Assembly: GCF_004359215.1 (NCBI RefSeq)
Contig: NC_090614.1
Location: forward strand, 2,777,518-2,841,517
DNA: 64,000 nt
Reading direction: 5' to 3'
Source: Bremia lactucae
Lineage: Eukaryota > Oomycota > Peronosporomycetes > Peronosporales > Peronosporaceae
Made by a program: the position numbers and the translations under genes
The notes under the pieces: generated by a model
The model's input: the letters and a program-made list of their open reading frames with translations, nothing else
The model's database searches: none
Told to the model about the DNA's origin: nothing
In this document: positions 54,021 through 64,000 of the stretch, one piece after another
How positions within the stretch are numbered: position 1 is the first letter of the stretch
How the letters are laid out: every line of letters starts with the position of its first letter

Positions 54021-57000
54021 GCCACACAGTTTCACCTTTGGTCTGTCCGATGGTTATCACAAAGGTAAATTGTAGCGTCGCACCGTATCAGGCAAAGACC
54101 GCATTGCTGCATTAGGATGAATTTGCGGGTGGGACCATTGTTTTCTAATCGCTTTCACGGTTAAGAGAAAAGGGAGCAAAGAACTTTTCCTGAAGCTTAA
54201 ACTAACTTGTATCATATAGACTGGATTATATCTATGTAAAATACAAGCAATATAAATTCTACCTCCATGTGACGGTGTTATGAATTGATTGTTCCGCATT
54301 TCTATTGCACGTACAAGTGTCGAGGACAGACTAATCGCCAAGATGATTGCTGTTCTTTTTGCAAAATAAATTCAACAATATATGAAAGGCTTTTAATTAC
54401 TTTAATTAGTTGTGTTGTGCAATAATGCTTCCAAAAGTTATAAATTGCAACGCAATCATCTGGCATTTTTCCGCGCATTAACACCATGTCACGTATACTT
54501 AAAACCGAAAGGCGGACTCAATCTATCATTGCGCTACTTCGAGCAATAATAATAATGATTGAATACTCGCGCTCACTTGTGACAATGTCTAAAACGCAAC
54601 CGTCGATGCTCCTTAACCGCATCTATTTGCTGGTTAATAATCTGTCAGCGATAGACGAGCACCGATTCCTCTCGATAGTCGTGATATGCTTTAGAAATAA
54701 TAAGCGCCTAGCAATCGGCATTTTTGTGGTCCATCCTCTTCAAACAAGTGTAACCACCATTTAGACGCCCGAAGGCTTTGCACGTAATGAAGGACACTTT
54801 TACTTCGATTTCTTAATCGATGAAAAGTATTTTTTTATAAGCAACAGGCAATTAAGCTTTCATTCTGCGAGTTTTAGAGCACCGCTTGCTACATTCTTAG
54901 TTCTTCTTTCGTCCGCACAAGTGTCACCGACGCAACAAGCATTCGTACCTCTTTCGATCTTGTTGCCTTCGGTAAGTGAAAGTCGATGGCGCAGCGGTGA
55001 TCAATGCCGCGCCCTTTGCATGCGTCAGTCGGAAAATTGACCGGCATGTGTATACTGTAGCTTACAGCGATGATGTGTACGGGGAATAATGGCTTAATGT
55101 AAGGCCTCGCAGCGAGTCTACATACCTCAACAAACAAGCAGGTTGGGCAAATTCGAAGCCGTTGCTAGTTTTTTCTAGCCAATTAAGCCTTGAGGTTAAG
55201 CACCAGCAAGAGAGCAAAACTTTGGAGTTAATGCCAACAGAGGAGGTGCTTGATGTAAAAATTCGAAGAACATGGGTAGTTTTTATCTTTACAAACCCCG
55301 TCTACCGACTTTTTACTACAGAGGAGTAATATCTCATTGTTTCATATCTAAAAGAATTTTGCTAGACTTGGCGAGCTAATACCACGCGGATGGCATCATC
55401 GCAGAATCGACTACAATCTGAATATTTTTTTTCTTGAATTTGAAGTATCTGAGAAGACGAAAATAGGACCGATGACCCAAGACCAAGTCCTTGTGGCAAT
55501 TAAGCTTAACTTTTAAGGGAGCTTGTAGTTTTGCAACAATGACTTGACATTGTGGAATCTGCGCATGCAACATTATAATCGCATACGGCAACCAAGCCCT
55601 TCACAAATTTAAGCACGCCAAAACGATTGCACGACATTGTGATGACGACCAGTGTAGCCTTCTACAAACAACAACGCTGAGATCCCTCCTGACGCCAGTT
55701 TAGTAGCAGGGAAGGACAGCTGCATTAAAATAGGTCCACAAACATTTGGCTGCTTTCGGCTTCTTGGCCGCAATGCGTAGTAGGCATCCATCTGCTAGTG
55801 GGACGAATAGATCACGAATCTGCTGACGTTAGCTTTCTACATTATTTTAAAAGGAGAGCGAGACAGTCAGACGCGCCGTTTTTCGAGCCGTTTTTCTGAC
55901 AATTGCTGACTGAGACCGTCGCAAGGATTGGTCCTCTGCAGAGCTGCTGCCAGCGGCTTATAGCGTGGTATCGTTGACATTTGAAGGATCTAAGACTGGC
56001 GACTGTAGTAAAAAAAAGGAGATTACGATCGCAGAAAAGGTTTTCTTTTTCGTTTTGCTCGAGAAATTTGAACAGCCTTTTTGAATCCGCCTGTATCATC
56101 TTATAATTATTTGAGAGTAAGCACATTCGAGGCGAATCATGATAATTTGGATCATCTTAGTTTAAACCTTTGAATGGCAGATTGCATGCTGCGTGTCATT
56201 CCGTCACGGTTTAAAAAATACTGGTAGTCGGGTTTGAGTAAGGCAGCGAAACCGCATCTAGCTTATTATCTCAAACTATAGTTGAAGCATATTTATGGCG
56301 AGACTGCTCCGATTGCGCTTGAGTCTCCGATAGCACCACTGCTTCGCTCCGTCTTCTACATCAAGTTGCAGCCATTGAATGACTGCCACAATATTTCAGA
56401 AAGACCATGGCAGGCGCAGCAAGAAATTCTGAATGACACCTGATCGTTTCAGCGGCGTTTTAAAAGATTAATGTGACGTAAGATCCGTCTTACCTTGATC
56501 ACAGGCCGGCAACTGGACGCCTAAGATGATTTTCATATCTTCACGATACTGTACCTACCTAGCTCGCAGCTTAATCAGAAGTTTAGTTTCAATTTTAGCA
56601 ATTAAAAATGCAAGGACCTGAGATTGTAGCATGGAGATAATAAGAACGGTCAAGAAGCGAGAAGAATGCTTTCAATGACATTGATTACTTTTTCGACAAA
56701 CGTAGGAGTGAAGGCCGAGGCTCCGTTTCAAACATCAAAAGTCGATAGTTTTGATCGGAGCAGAAAGGTAGTAGTACAATGATGCTTTATTTACATTCGC
56801 CGACGGTATTCGTAATGATTAGTCTGTAGACTTTCTGGCCGTGTTAAAACGCTGGTAGAAAACTCCCCCAAGACTTTTATTTCGTAGAAATTTGTGCAAT
56901 TTGCAGCATTATCGTGAAATGTCATACTTTTTATGCTGACAGACATGTTGAAGTTGAAGAAAGTTGCGGGGTATACCTTGACATATGGCAACCCACGTAA

Positions 57001-57200
57001 ATGCTGGGTTGCAGCCCAATGCTTCCAAGAGAAAATTAACGGCGTTTGCCTCGATGCAATTCTGCAGGCACTTGGTGGCCCGTATAAGTTTTTATCGCGT
57101 TTTTAAAAAGTCCGAATATGATTTAAATCCGCACGTCAGTGTCCTGTTTTAGGCCAGAAACCTGTTAAATCGGATTTAGCCAAAAGCCGTTTGTCAACTT
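54021..57200. other. Intergenic, no gene recognised
   Basis: About 3.2 kb of low-complexity-poor, AT-leaning sequence with scattered short frames (for example 54486-54764 plus, 55137-54889 minus, 56126-55842 minus) that show no domain, signal peptide or repeat match within the window. A decayed gene cannot be excluded. Confidence 0.45.
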
Positions 57201-57378
57201 TTGCAGAACACTGATGGGTTGCTTTCCGAAGACGTTTTGTATCTCTTCCGTCAACTTTATCAAAACATCGAGGCTGTCCTGAAGATTCGACACTTGAAGA
57301 GGCACTTCCATCCAGCAAGTCTACCGCACCTGATCCTCCGCACACACGCACATTCAAGAGAAGGAGGACGCGTCGACC

Positions 57379-58977
57379 ATGAAGGCCAAACAGCGCAAGT
57401 CCCGCATCGATACTGACGTGCCCATGCCCGACATCTCGCGGCCTCGACGCCTGAAGAAAGCCGAGAAATCGGCCAAGTATACAATTGTCTGCGATTACAT
57501 AATCTTAAGCGTTTAAAACTATTAAGAGGCTAAGTCTGATCACGATACTGTCGCATCTAGTTACAAATCGAGCACCCACCGCCTAAAACCCCAACCGAGA
57601 CGAAGACCCCGGCCACATCGCATACAACGAAAAAAAGACGTCGACGGTCGGCCGCAGAAATTGACCGCAAATTTAAGTGCTCGGTCGCCAAGTGTCCCAA
57701 AGTACGACTTCAGTCCATGTGTTTTTCAAAAAAATGAAATCGTTTTTTTCAAAAAAATTCCTCGTTTTTTCGAATTTAGGCGTATGGGTCCGAAGGTTCG
57801 TTATTTCACCATCAGCGGATCAAACATCCAGAACTCGCAAAAGTAGAAGCCCGAGAGAAGAAAGAGAGTCAGGTGAGGTATTTATGCTCGTTTTCAATGT
57901 CGAATAACCTTTTATTTATCGAACATACGCTTCTAGGTCGGGACGTTCTTGCTCCCTCTTCATTCCAATGCGCCTCGAAATGTCTCGATTCGACCTGCGA
58001 CGCCATTGCTAAGCTTCGTCGATCCCAGTACGGTAAACCTCATCGCCCCAGCAAATGCCATTGCATCTTCATCGGAATTGCTGCCTCCTTTTGCCAAAGC
58101 CGCCCGCTGTCATTTACGCTCGCGCTCCAAGTCGGATCCCATTGCGTCCATTCTGAAAGCATGTACTTTGCCACTTCCTATTCCTTTGAAATCAACTCGC
58201 AATTGTCGCGTTCGTATACCGTGTGAACCCGTGGCATGGCCTCTCGAAAAGACTAAAAGCCGGTCAAAATCCGAGTCTTTTCCTGAAAAATCATCACCTT
58301 CGTGTTCCCTCATTCAAGCTAATAGCAACACTCGTAGTCACAAGACCGTCGTCCCGCTTCCTCTCAATGATTCAAGGGCTTTTGAATGGCATCCAACCGC
58401 ACTTTCAACGACCGTATCGAAAGACGACGAGGCAATTGATAAAGACATTCTCTCTGTCTTAGCATTCGGGGATGCCAATGATCCATCGTATAACTTCTCG
58501 CCTTGTACCGAACTCAACACTACGATGATTGTGCCAAGCGTAAATGGTCTTGAGGATTGTCCAAGCGCTAAACAAGCTGCAAATTGCTTTTTGGAAACAA
58601 AGGAACCGGAATCGGAAATGAATTTGACCACGTTGGCTCGACTGGAGCACGATTGGACCCGTGCTTGCCACTTGTCGACGCATTTAGAAAGAATGTCCAT
58701 GAGTCAAATCGAATCGACGACGAGGCATCGGTCGACGAACAATGGAGTGCCCGTAGTAGCTTCATTTTCGATGGCTCGAGACGGTTCGCAGTGGTTTCAA
58801 GACGCAACAAATGTACCTTGTACGGTCGATAGTTCGTCGGAATTTACTTGTGCCGTGCTGGATGAGTTGCTTGAGCGTGAGGATCTTGTCGAGTGGAAAG
58901 GTCTCGAGGGATTCGAAAACAGTTGGGAAGTTCGCGAAGGACTGGACGAGGGACTGAGGCCAACGACGCTGCTGTAA
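57379..58977 (+). CDS. C2H2 zinc-finger protein, multi-exon
   Basis: Exon 1 from the ATG at 57379 (MKAKQRKSRIDTDVPMPDIS) to about 57476 (donor GTATAC); the first intron's acceptor is unclear (57560 or 57572 are candidates, with a phase problem). Exon 2 reads TKKRRRRSAAEIDRKFKC and ends at 57701; intron GTACGA...TTTAG (57702-57779); exon 3 57780-57872 (AYGSEGSLFHHQRIKHPEL); intron 57873-57936 (GTGAGG...TCTAG); exon 4 57937-58977. Joining exons 2 and 3 makes one C2H2 finger (CSVAKC, then HHQRIKH), with the intron inside the finger. A basic NLS-like cluster precedes it. The long C-terminal region is Ser/Pro-rich, then acidic (LDELLEREDLVEW), as in activation regions. Probably a nuclear DNA-binding regulator; targets unknown. 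Confidence 0.7.
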
Positions 58978-59999
58978 TGGGGTCCTTGCATAGGAACGTG
59001 TTTGTGTGTGTGCTGTGTAGAGTATCGTATGTCTTTTGATCTGATCTTCCTAAGAAGAGGAATGCTTCTTTCTACTATTTGTCGCTTTTTCTTGCAATAA
59101 ACGACGCTGTTGAAAACGCTTCAAGCGATCGAAAGAACAAGCACGTACGTTAAAGGCCTTCCGTTTTCGAAAGCAATGAAAGCACGAGTCTCCACGACGC
59201 AAGAATGGGAGAGAATTCAGCTCCAAACGCTTGCAAAGATGAAGTCTTCGGCTCAAAATCGTGACAAGGAGAAAAGGGTACGCCTTTTAAGGATCAGCAG
59301 GACAAGATGGAGGCCAAATGTTTCAATACAAATGCAAGTACCAGCGTAAGACTGGGTCGAGCCGCGTGATTGGAATGACGCGTGTTTTCATATTGTACGG
59401 AATTCTTAGGCCTCCTAGGAATGGTATACATGCCCATGTCTTGGGATGGTCACTTTGGCATGTTTTTCTTGCTTTAAAACCGTTTTTCAAAACTTTGACT
59501 TTGGCAAAGTTTATTAAATTGACGGTGAAAAAATGAATGTGGAAATTTCATTGTTCTGGAAATTGGAAGCCAGTACAATTACGAATTTTCAATTAGTGTG
59601 CTACGATATCGCGTAACGATATAAACCAAAGCAATAATGCTGGGGCAGTCAAGAGGCGGGAGAATTTGCACAATTGACAAATACGATTGGATGAAAACTG
59701 GTTGCGAGTGCAAAGCCCGAGATAAATTAAAGAAAAAGAACTTGCACGGATGACTAAAAAATAGGATTTGCTTGAATTAAGAGAAAAAAAGGATGACAAT
59801 TTGGATGAAATGGCTGTTGATGTCTTTTACTTTTAACAAGATCTACTATTTATAAGAAGCACCTTAACGAGAAATGAAGATCCGATGGGCTTGCTAAACC
59901 ATGCTGGTATTTTGGTAGATCGACTGGCTCGTTTGTAAGAACGCAAACTTGCACCATGCAACGCTTTTTCCAATCGGAATTTTTTCGTCACTCAATACA
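58978..59999. other. Intergenic with possible exon-like frames
   Basis: Two overlapping frames between 59050 and 59349 could be coding: plus 59110-59349 (SKAMKARVSTTQEWERIQLQ, with a GGGTACG donor-like site near 59278) and minus 59256-59050 (a basic C-terminus ending NSRKKHSSS). The two exclude each other, and no domain is evident. 59540-60000 shows nothing. Confidence 0.35.
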
Positions 60000-60525
60000 T
60001 GCAGCGTAGGCGGGCAAGTCTATTGCGGCCACGCTCTACTTAAAGCACTCACCTTAGCACAGCGAGAAAGCAGGTTGACCGTCTTCTCTCACGTGTAGTG
60101 AGGTAGTTGGTCGGCGCCTAAGCGACCTCACCCAACGAACAAGACGCCTTAGTTAAGAAACGTCGGTGGTCCGGCTCCACGTGCGCACTTGTGAGCCAGA
60201 CCGTAGTTTTCAGACGACTTGATATTTGATAGTATTAAATATGAAACCTATTTTAACCAATCATACGTTCCATCTTTGTAAATATGCACTGATATGTATT
60301 GCGAGCGTATTATTCTAAATTTCTCGTATCTTGGATGACGCGAGGCATCATCCCTCCAAATGTGAATGCACTCAAGTGCATCACATACACAAGGGTGGGT
60401 CACAATATGAACCACCCCCAAGTGGTGGGTCTAATTACTTCACATAAGGAATTGACCATCCTGTAAAGTACACAAAGTGTACTTAACGGGGATTGTGTAA
60501 GATAGGGCAACTTTAACCCGTTACA
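60000..60525 (-). repeat. LTR2, full-length copy (minus)
   Basis: On the minus strand it runs from TGTAACGGGTTAAAGTTGCC (60525) to CGCCTACGCTGCA (60000), 526 bp with TG...CA ends. It is preceded by a polypurine tract AAAGGGGGGATGG (60538-60526), which fixes it as the 3' LTR of the minus-strand element. It contains all blocks shared with the copies at 9181, 14326, 18649 and 23438. Confidence 0.8.
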
Positions 60526-60538
60526 CCATCCCCCCTTT
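60526..60538 (-). promoter_or_regulatory. Polypurine tract of Gypsy family 2
   Basis: AAAGGGGGGATGG directly before TGTAAC on the minus strand: the second-strand primer site used in LTR retrotransposon replication. Confidence 0.7.
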
Positions 60539-60649
60539 AAGAACGAATTTACATCATGCAAATTCGTCAAAGTGGAGCGAGGAACAACGAGCTGTTTAAG
60601 GCGCCGCTTTTGTTTCTCTCAGTCACTCTAGCGACCTGTGTGCACATAC

Positions 60650-62200
60650 ATGGCGCCAAACATGCCACCTGAAAGGGGCAAAGCTGGTGGGTCGTCTGCA
60701 AAGATACCCACTTATCCACGCACGAAGCGCACGCGCCGCGTTAGCACGCCGCCGTCGCTCAGTACCGCAGTTATAACGCCGACAGCTACTGCTGCTGTGG
60801 CGCCTCCCACTTTTACAGTGAATATGTAGATCTGTCGCTAATTGTTGACTACAATGAGTCGATACCGCTGCCATCGCTTCATAGTAGTGATGAGTACAGC
60901 GAGCTAATGAGGAAGGATGATGGCGCGTTATTGCCCATCCAAACTTCACTCATTGCTCCTAACATGGAGACAACAAGGTTTTTCTAATGCTGTCTCGTCG
61001 TCGGCGCTGGCTAGCGCAGCGATTATTCATGAGAGCGCTGCCCATAAATGTGTAGCTGCATCTCCGTTGGGTGAAACCACAACGTCTTATGCTCAGACCG
61101 TTTTCATATTGGTTCTGAGATAGGCGAGTCTGAGTGTAAGGCTCCGCCGACGACACGTGAGCGAGCTCAGTCGGTGTCACAAGCCGGTCGTATCGAATGT
61201 GGCTACATGACAGGTGGCATATCACTTATGCCCTCTCCATATCGATGGCCTCGTATTATCGGGCCAAGAGCGTCGCTCCTGGAGCGCGCTATTCTAGACG
61301 CTCATAATTATTATGGTGTCTATATTCATGGTAGGTTCAGGGAAAATTGCTTGGACGTATTTCCCCGATCCCGGTCGCATTGCGTTCAAATAAACGCCCG
61401 ACCAATGTAAGGCAACATTAACGCGCCGCTTGCAACCGCATTACGGTGCGGTGAAACAGCGGTAGCAGCGAATAAATTTCGCTCGCTTGCGTGTGAAAGA
61501 AATCATGGCCGGTACTTTACCCCCACCCCTGTTCCTTCTCACCACGCTACTCCTGCTAGTCCATTTAAGAGTAGCGGAGAAGCCTCAGCTGGTGCTCCTT
61601 TTCGAAGGCAGTCACCATGCCGGGCACGTCAAGCACGTCAATACGTAGGGTCGAAACTCTTTGGGAATCCTTTTATTTGGGCAAGGTGGGTTCTTCCCGC
61701 ATGGTATTCCACAGGACGAGGATCTGATACTTCTGCCCCCCCGGAGCGGCGGGCAAGCAACCTTCAAACAAGGAAGCGTTGGTTCCTACCCCCATTCACC
61801 AATGCAGACGGCGCCCAATAGAAGTGGCCGTTGCGCCCACCTACTCGCGACTGCCTTATCCGCGTCCGTTCATTTGCAGGCGTGAAGCGCTACTGAACGT
61901 CACATTGGGGATCTCGAGGGTCAAGTCTTTGCGACTGACGTCGGATCTTCATGATGTCCGCGCGAAGGATCGTCAGGGTCAAGAACTCCTGAAACTTCGG
62001 AGGACATCTTGGAGAAGTTGACGCTGAGGGACCCGCATTACTGCGTGGTATCCCTCGCTCTCCGAGTCCGTTACGTTCTTTTGGAAAGAGAAGGTCCGAG
62101 GAAAGTCTTTCACCTTCCTCAACCCCCCATCTGTTTGACACTCGACCCATGGTCGGTGTCACCACCAGTCTCCTTAGACTGATGGGAATCTGTTACCTCG
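60650..62200 (+). pseudogene. Antisense ORF of Gypsy family 2, copy 3
   Basis: Opposite strand to pol; starts 125 nt from the LTR with ATG at 60650. Reads MAPNMPPERGKAGGSSAKIP, a basic NLS-like PRTKRTRRV, TPTATAAVAPP, a stop, then LSLIVDYNESIPLPS-like sequence, LLPIQTSLIAPNMET, SASAALASAAIIHESAAHK-like sequence, TRERAQSVSQAGRIECGYMT (61157), LERAILDAHNYYGVYIHG, ANKFRSLACERNHG and SGEASAGAPFRRQSP (61574). A C-terminal part around 61880-62200 includes EDILEKLTLRDPHYCVVSLA, overlapping the pol end. Several stops and frameshifts. The consensus of the three copies implies a protein of roughly 500 residues or more, with no recognised domain. Confidence 0.55.
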
Positions 62201-63999
62201 TTTGGTTCTTCATACCGTTTGAGACGACACATGTAAAATACGGGGTGCGTCATCATTCACGGCGGGAGAGTTAGCATATAATTTAGGTCTCGAACCTCGT
62301 CACGTAGTTGACATTATCAAAATATCGTTATTATTCACAGGCATTTATTGCCGTGACTACATACTGACCGCTGCCAAACCGGCAGGGTCACTAGAGCAAG
62401 TTTCTGTCTTTGAGATGATACCCTCACGGGTCATCGTCAAATTGACGAAGCGATGTCCCTCTTTCGCACCGAGTGTAGTGAGGAGCCCTCCCACTAAGAC
62501 TTGGGCTGCGCACAAACGAGACTGGCGTCCTAGGATGGCGCAGTCCGTTTATATAGAATCGTGTCTCTCACCCGTATGACGTGGACATTGTTATTTATAG
62601 CGAATTCCACAAAGGACAATTGTTTGCTTCATTCTTTGGCAGTCGCAATCATGCGTAATACATCAGCCACGATCCGATTGGCCGCTCTGTTTGGCCAGCG
62701 GTCTGGGGGTAATTGCAGTCGACATGTGGAGCTTGCTACCTAGCAGCTCAAACACATGTCGCCAAAACCCTGACGTAAGACGTAGACCCCGGTCCGACAA
62801 TATGAACTCGAGCATCCCGTGTAGTCGGTATACATGATCCTGGAACAAAAACACTGCCTCCTTGCCTGTGATCGATGTTTTACATGGTGCTAAGTGCATT
62901 ATTTTGCTTAGTCTGTCTACAAAGACGACGAGCCCCGTCAAACCCTTGGGGTCGGGCGGCATTGTAAATCTGAAGTCCAGACTTGCCGACTTCCAACAAT
63001 CCGTTGGAATCGGTACAGCTTCAGTGGCTTACTGCTGGATGTTGCAGGCTTTAACGCTCTGACACTGTTCGCAAGGGCGAATATAGTTGACCACCCATGT
63101 AGCCACCGAATTCGTCTGACACTTTTAAAAATGTCTTTCACGGCCCAGATATCCACTCGATGGTGTATCATTAAGCTCGAGAAGAATCATCAGCTTGTGA
63201 TCTGGATCATGAGGCACAGATATTATCAAGGGTTCACAAGGTGATTGCTGATGCCATAACATGCCATCGCTGTAGTTAAATCGATTTAGCTGTGCGACGG
63301 AAGGGAAACCTTTCGTTGACCGAAGTGATCCAACAGCAGGCGACAATGTTCGTCATGACTGTAGCTCATGGCTGCCAACGTTGACGACTCAACGTTGACG
63401 ACTCAACGTTGACGACTCAACGTTGACGACACAATTTGTGCTTTAGCACGAGGCATACTTTCCTGGTTTCTTGCCTCGAAGTCTGCTCTGCGCGGTATCG
63501 CGTCAGCCAAGACATTCGACTTACCCGTCTTGTATTCAACTTTGAAATTAAATTCAGAGAAGAATGTAAGCCATCTAGCCATTCTAGGCGAGAGGTGCGA
63601 TAAATTAATAGCGGTCCGCAGTCCGTATATACCACAAATGGTTCGGTGTCCAACAGGTGCACTCGAAACTTAACAAGAGCATACATTATTGAAAGTAGTC
63701 CCTTGTCATGCATAGGGTAATTCAGTTTTGCGGCTTTTAGAAGCCGGGACTAATAAGAAAGGACACGGTCAACGCTTTCGTCATCATTTTGCTTGCATCG
63801 CAGACGACGCTAAAGGGCTTATCCTCGTCCAGCAATGCCAAGACCGGCGCCTCTACAAGAGATTGCTTCACTGCGAACGCATATACTTGTTCTTCTAACC
63901 AAACCCATTCTGCGGCCTTTTTAAGGAGGCCAGACAATGGTTTGGTTCACTCAGCATAATTCTAGCTATACTTTTGCAAGTAATTAGCGAACCCTGGTG
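62090..63999 (-). pseudogene. Gypsy family 2 RNase H and integrase, copy 3
   Basis: RNase H: LVEAPVLALLDEDKPFSVVC (63860) and HDKGLLSIMYALVKFRVHLL (63713; catalytic Glu changed to Gly). Linker with a 14-bp repeat (63377-63432). Integrase zinc finger near 63171-63060; core frame 62962-62663 (MPPDPKGLTGLVVFVDRLSK, then LSDRGLRLTSGFWRHVF with the second Asp); C-terminus HPVFYMCRLKRYEEPNEVTD near 62250-62190, ending in an acidic tail without a chromodomain (stop near 62123). Frames are broken by stops. Confidence 0.8.
63377..63432 (-). repeat. 14-bp tandem repeat, four copies
   Basis: AACGTTGACGACTC repeated four times (last copy ...GACAC). It lies in the RNase H-integrase linker. The three extra copies add 42 nt, a multiple of three, so the frame of pol is kept. 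Confidence 0.9.
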
Positions 64000-64000
64000 A

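Larger units (their letters stand above)
60526..63999 (-). mobile_element. Ty3/Gypsy family 2 element, copy 3 (3' part)
   Basis: Read on the minus strand: RNase H and integrase (63937-62090), then the region holding the opposite-strand ORF (60650-62200), the polypurine tract and LTR2. This repeats the order in copies 1 and 2. The 5' part continues beyond the window end. Confidence 0.75.

Noticed and set aside
58338..58700. 120-codon minus-strand ORF
   Set aside because: Shadow of the zinc-finger gene's last exon, which is open for 342 codons on the plus strand.
63377..63432. CRISPR-like array
   Set aside because: Repeats are contiguous without spacers and the sequence is eukaryotic; it is a minisatellite-like expansion.

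Overview
The window looks like a gene-poor, repeat-rich stretch of an oomycete nuclear genome, most likely a Phytophthora or downy-mildew relative; the species cannot be fixed from the sequence. The evidence is a secreted RxLR-type effector candidate with an oomycete-style initiator promoter, short (about 65-90 nt) introns, several decayed Ty3/Gypsy families, and a small family of secreted alpha/beta hydrolases.

Host genes: (i) an RXLK-EER effector candidate at 11636-12061 (+); (ii) three secreted alpha/beta hydrolases at 16686-18287 (+), 30703-32289 (-) and 50870-52429 (-, with a 100-N gap), plus a decayed fourth copy at about 53045-54020 (+), head to head with the third; (iii) a two-exon gene at 29599-30263 (+) with a predicted mitochondrial presequence; (iv) a multi-exon C2H2 zinc-finger gene at 57379-58977 (+). 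Nearly everything else is mobile DNA.

Layout: 1-1855 is the 3' end of a chromodomain Gypsy element. 1857-7545 is a decayed Gypsy element on the minus strand (LTR1 family). 7560-9935 is the 3' end of a second Gypsy family carrying an antisense ORF and an LTR2. 10-12.1 kb holds the effector. 12.5-15.07 kb is a third Gypsy family (LTR3) with an inserted LTR2. 15.07-16.07 kb may be a TIR transposon. 16.1-18.3 kb is hydrolase 1. 18.35-29.4 kb is a mosaic of decayed Gypsy elements in both orientations. 29.6-32.3 kb holds the mitochondrial gene and hydrolase 2. 34.2-42.67 kb is a full-length but mutated non-LTR retrotransposon inserted in an LTR3 and bounded by a 17-18 bp target-site duplication. 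42.7-50.7 kb is a graveyard of nested Gypsy and SINE-like remnants. 50.9-54.0 kb is hydrolase 3 and the pseudogene. 57.4-59 kb is the zinc-finger gene. 60-64 kb is another copy of the antisense-ORF Gypsy family.

The two most interesting systems are both in mobile DNA. First, the non-LTR element carries, inside its TSD-bounded unit and downstream of the endonuclease-RT ORF, a tRNA-like sequence and a third ORF with a chromodomain-like segment and a possible cysteine-protease-like domain (Cys then His order). Second, one Ty3/Gypsy family has, in all three copies seen here, a large ORF on the opposite strand between the pol end and the 3' LTR. All of its copies are mutated, but the layout is the same three times over. 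The contig also contains a 16-nt exact match to the Tn5/Nextera mosaic end (45209-45224), which suggests a local library or assembly artefact.
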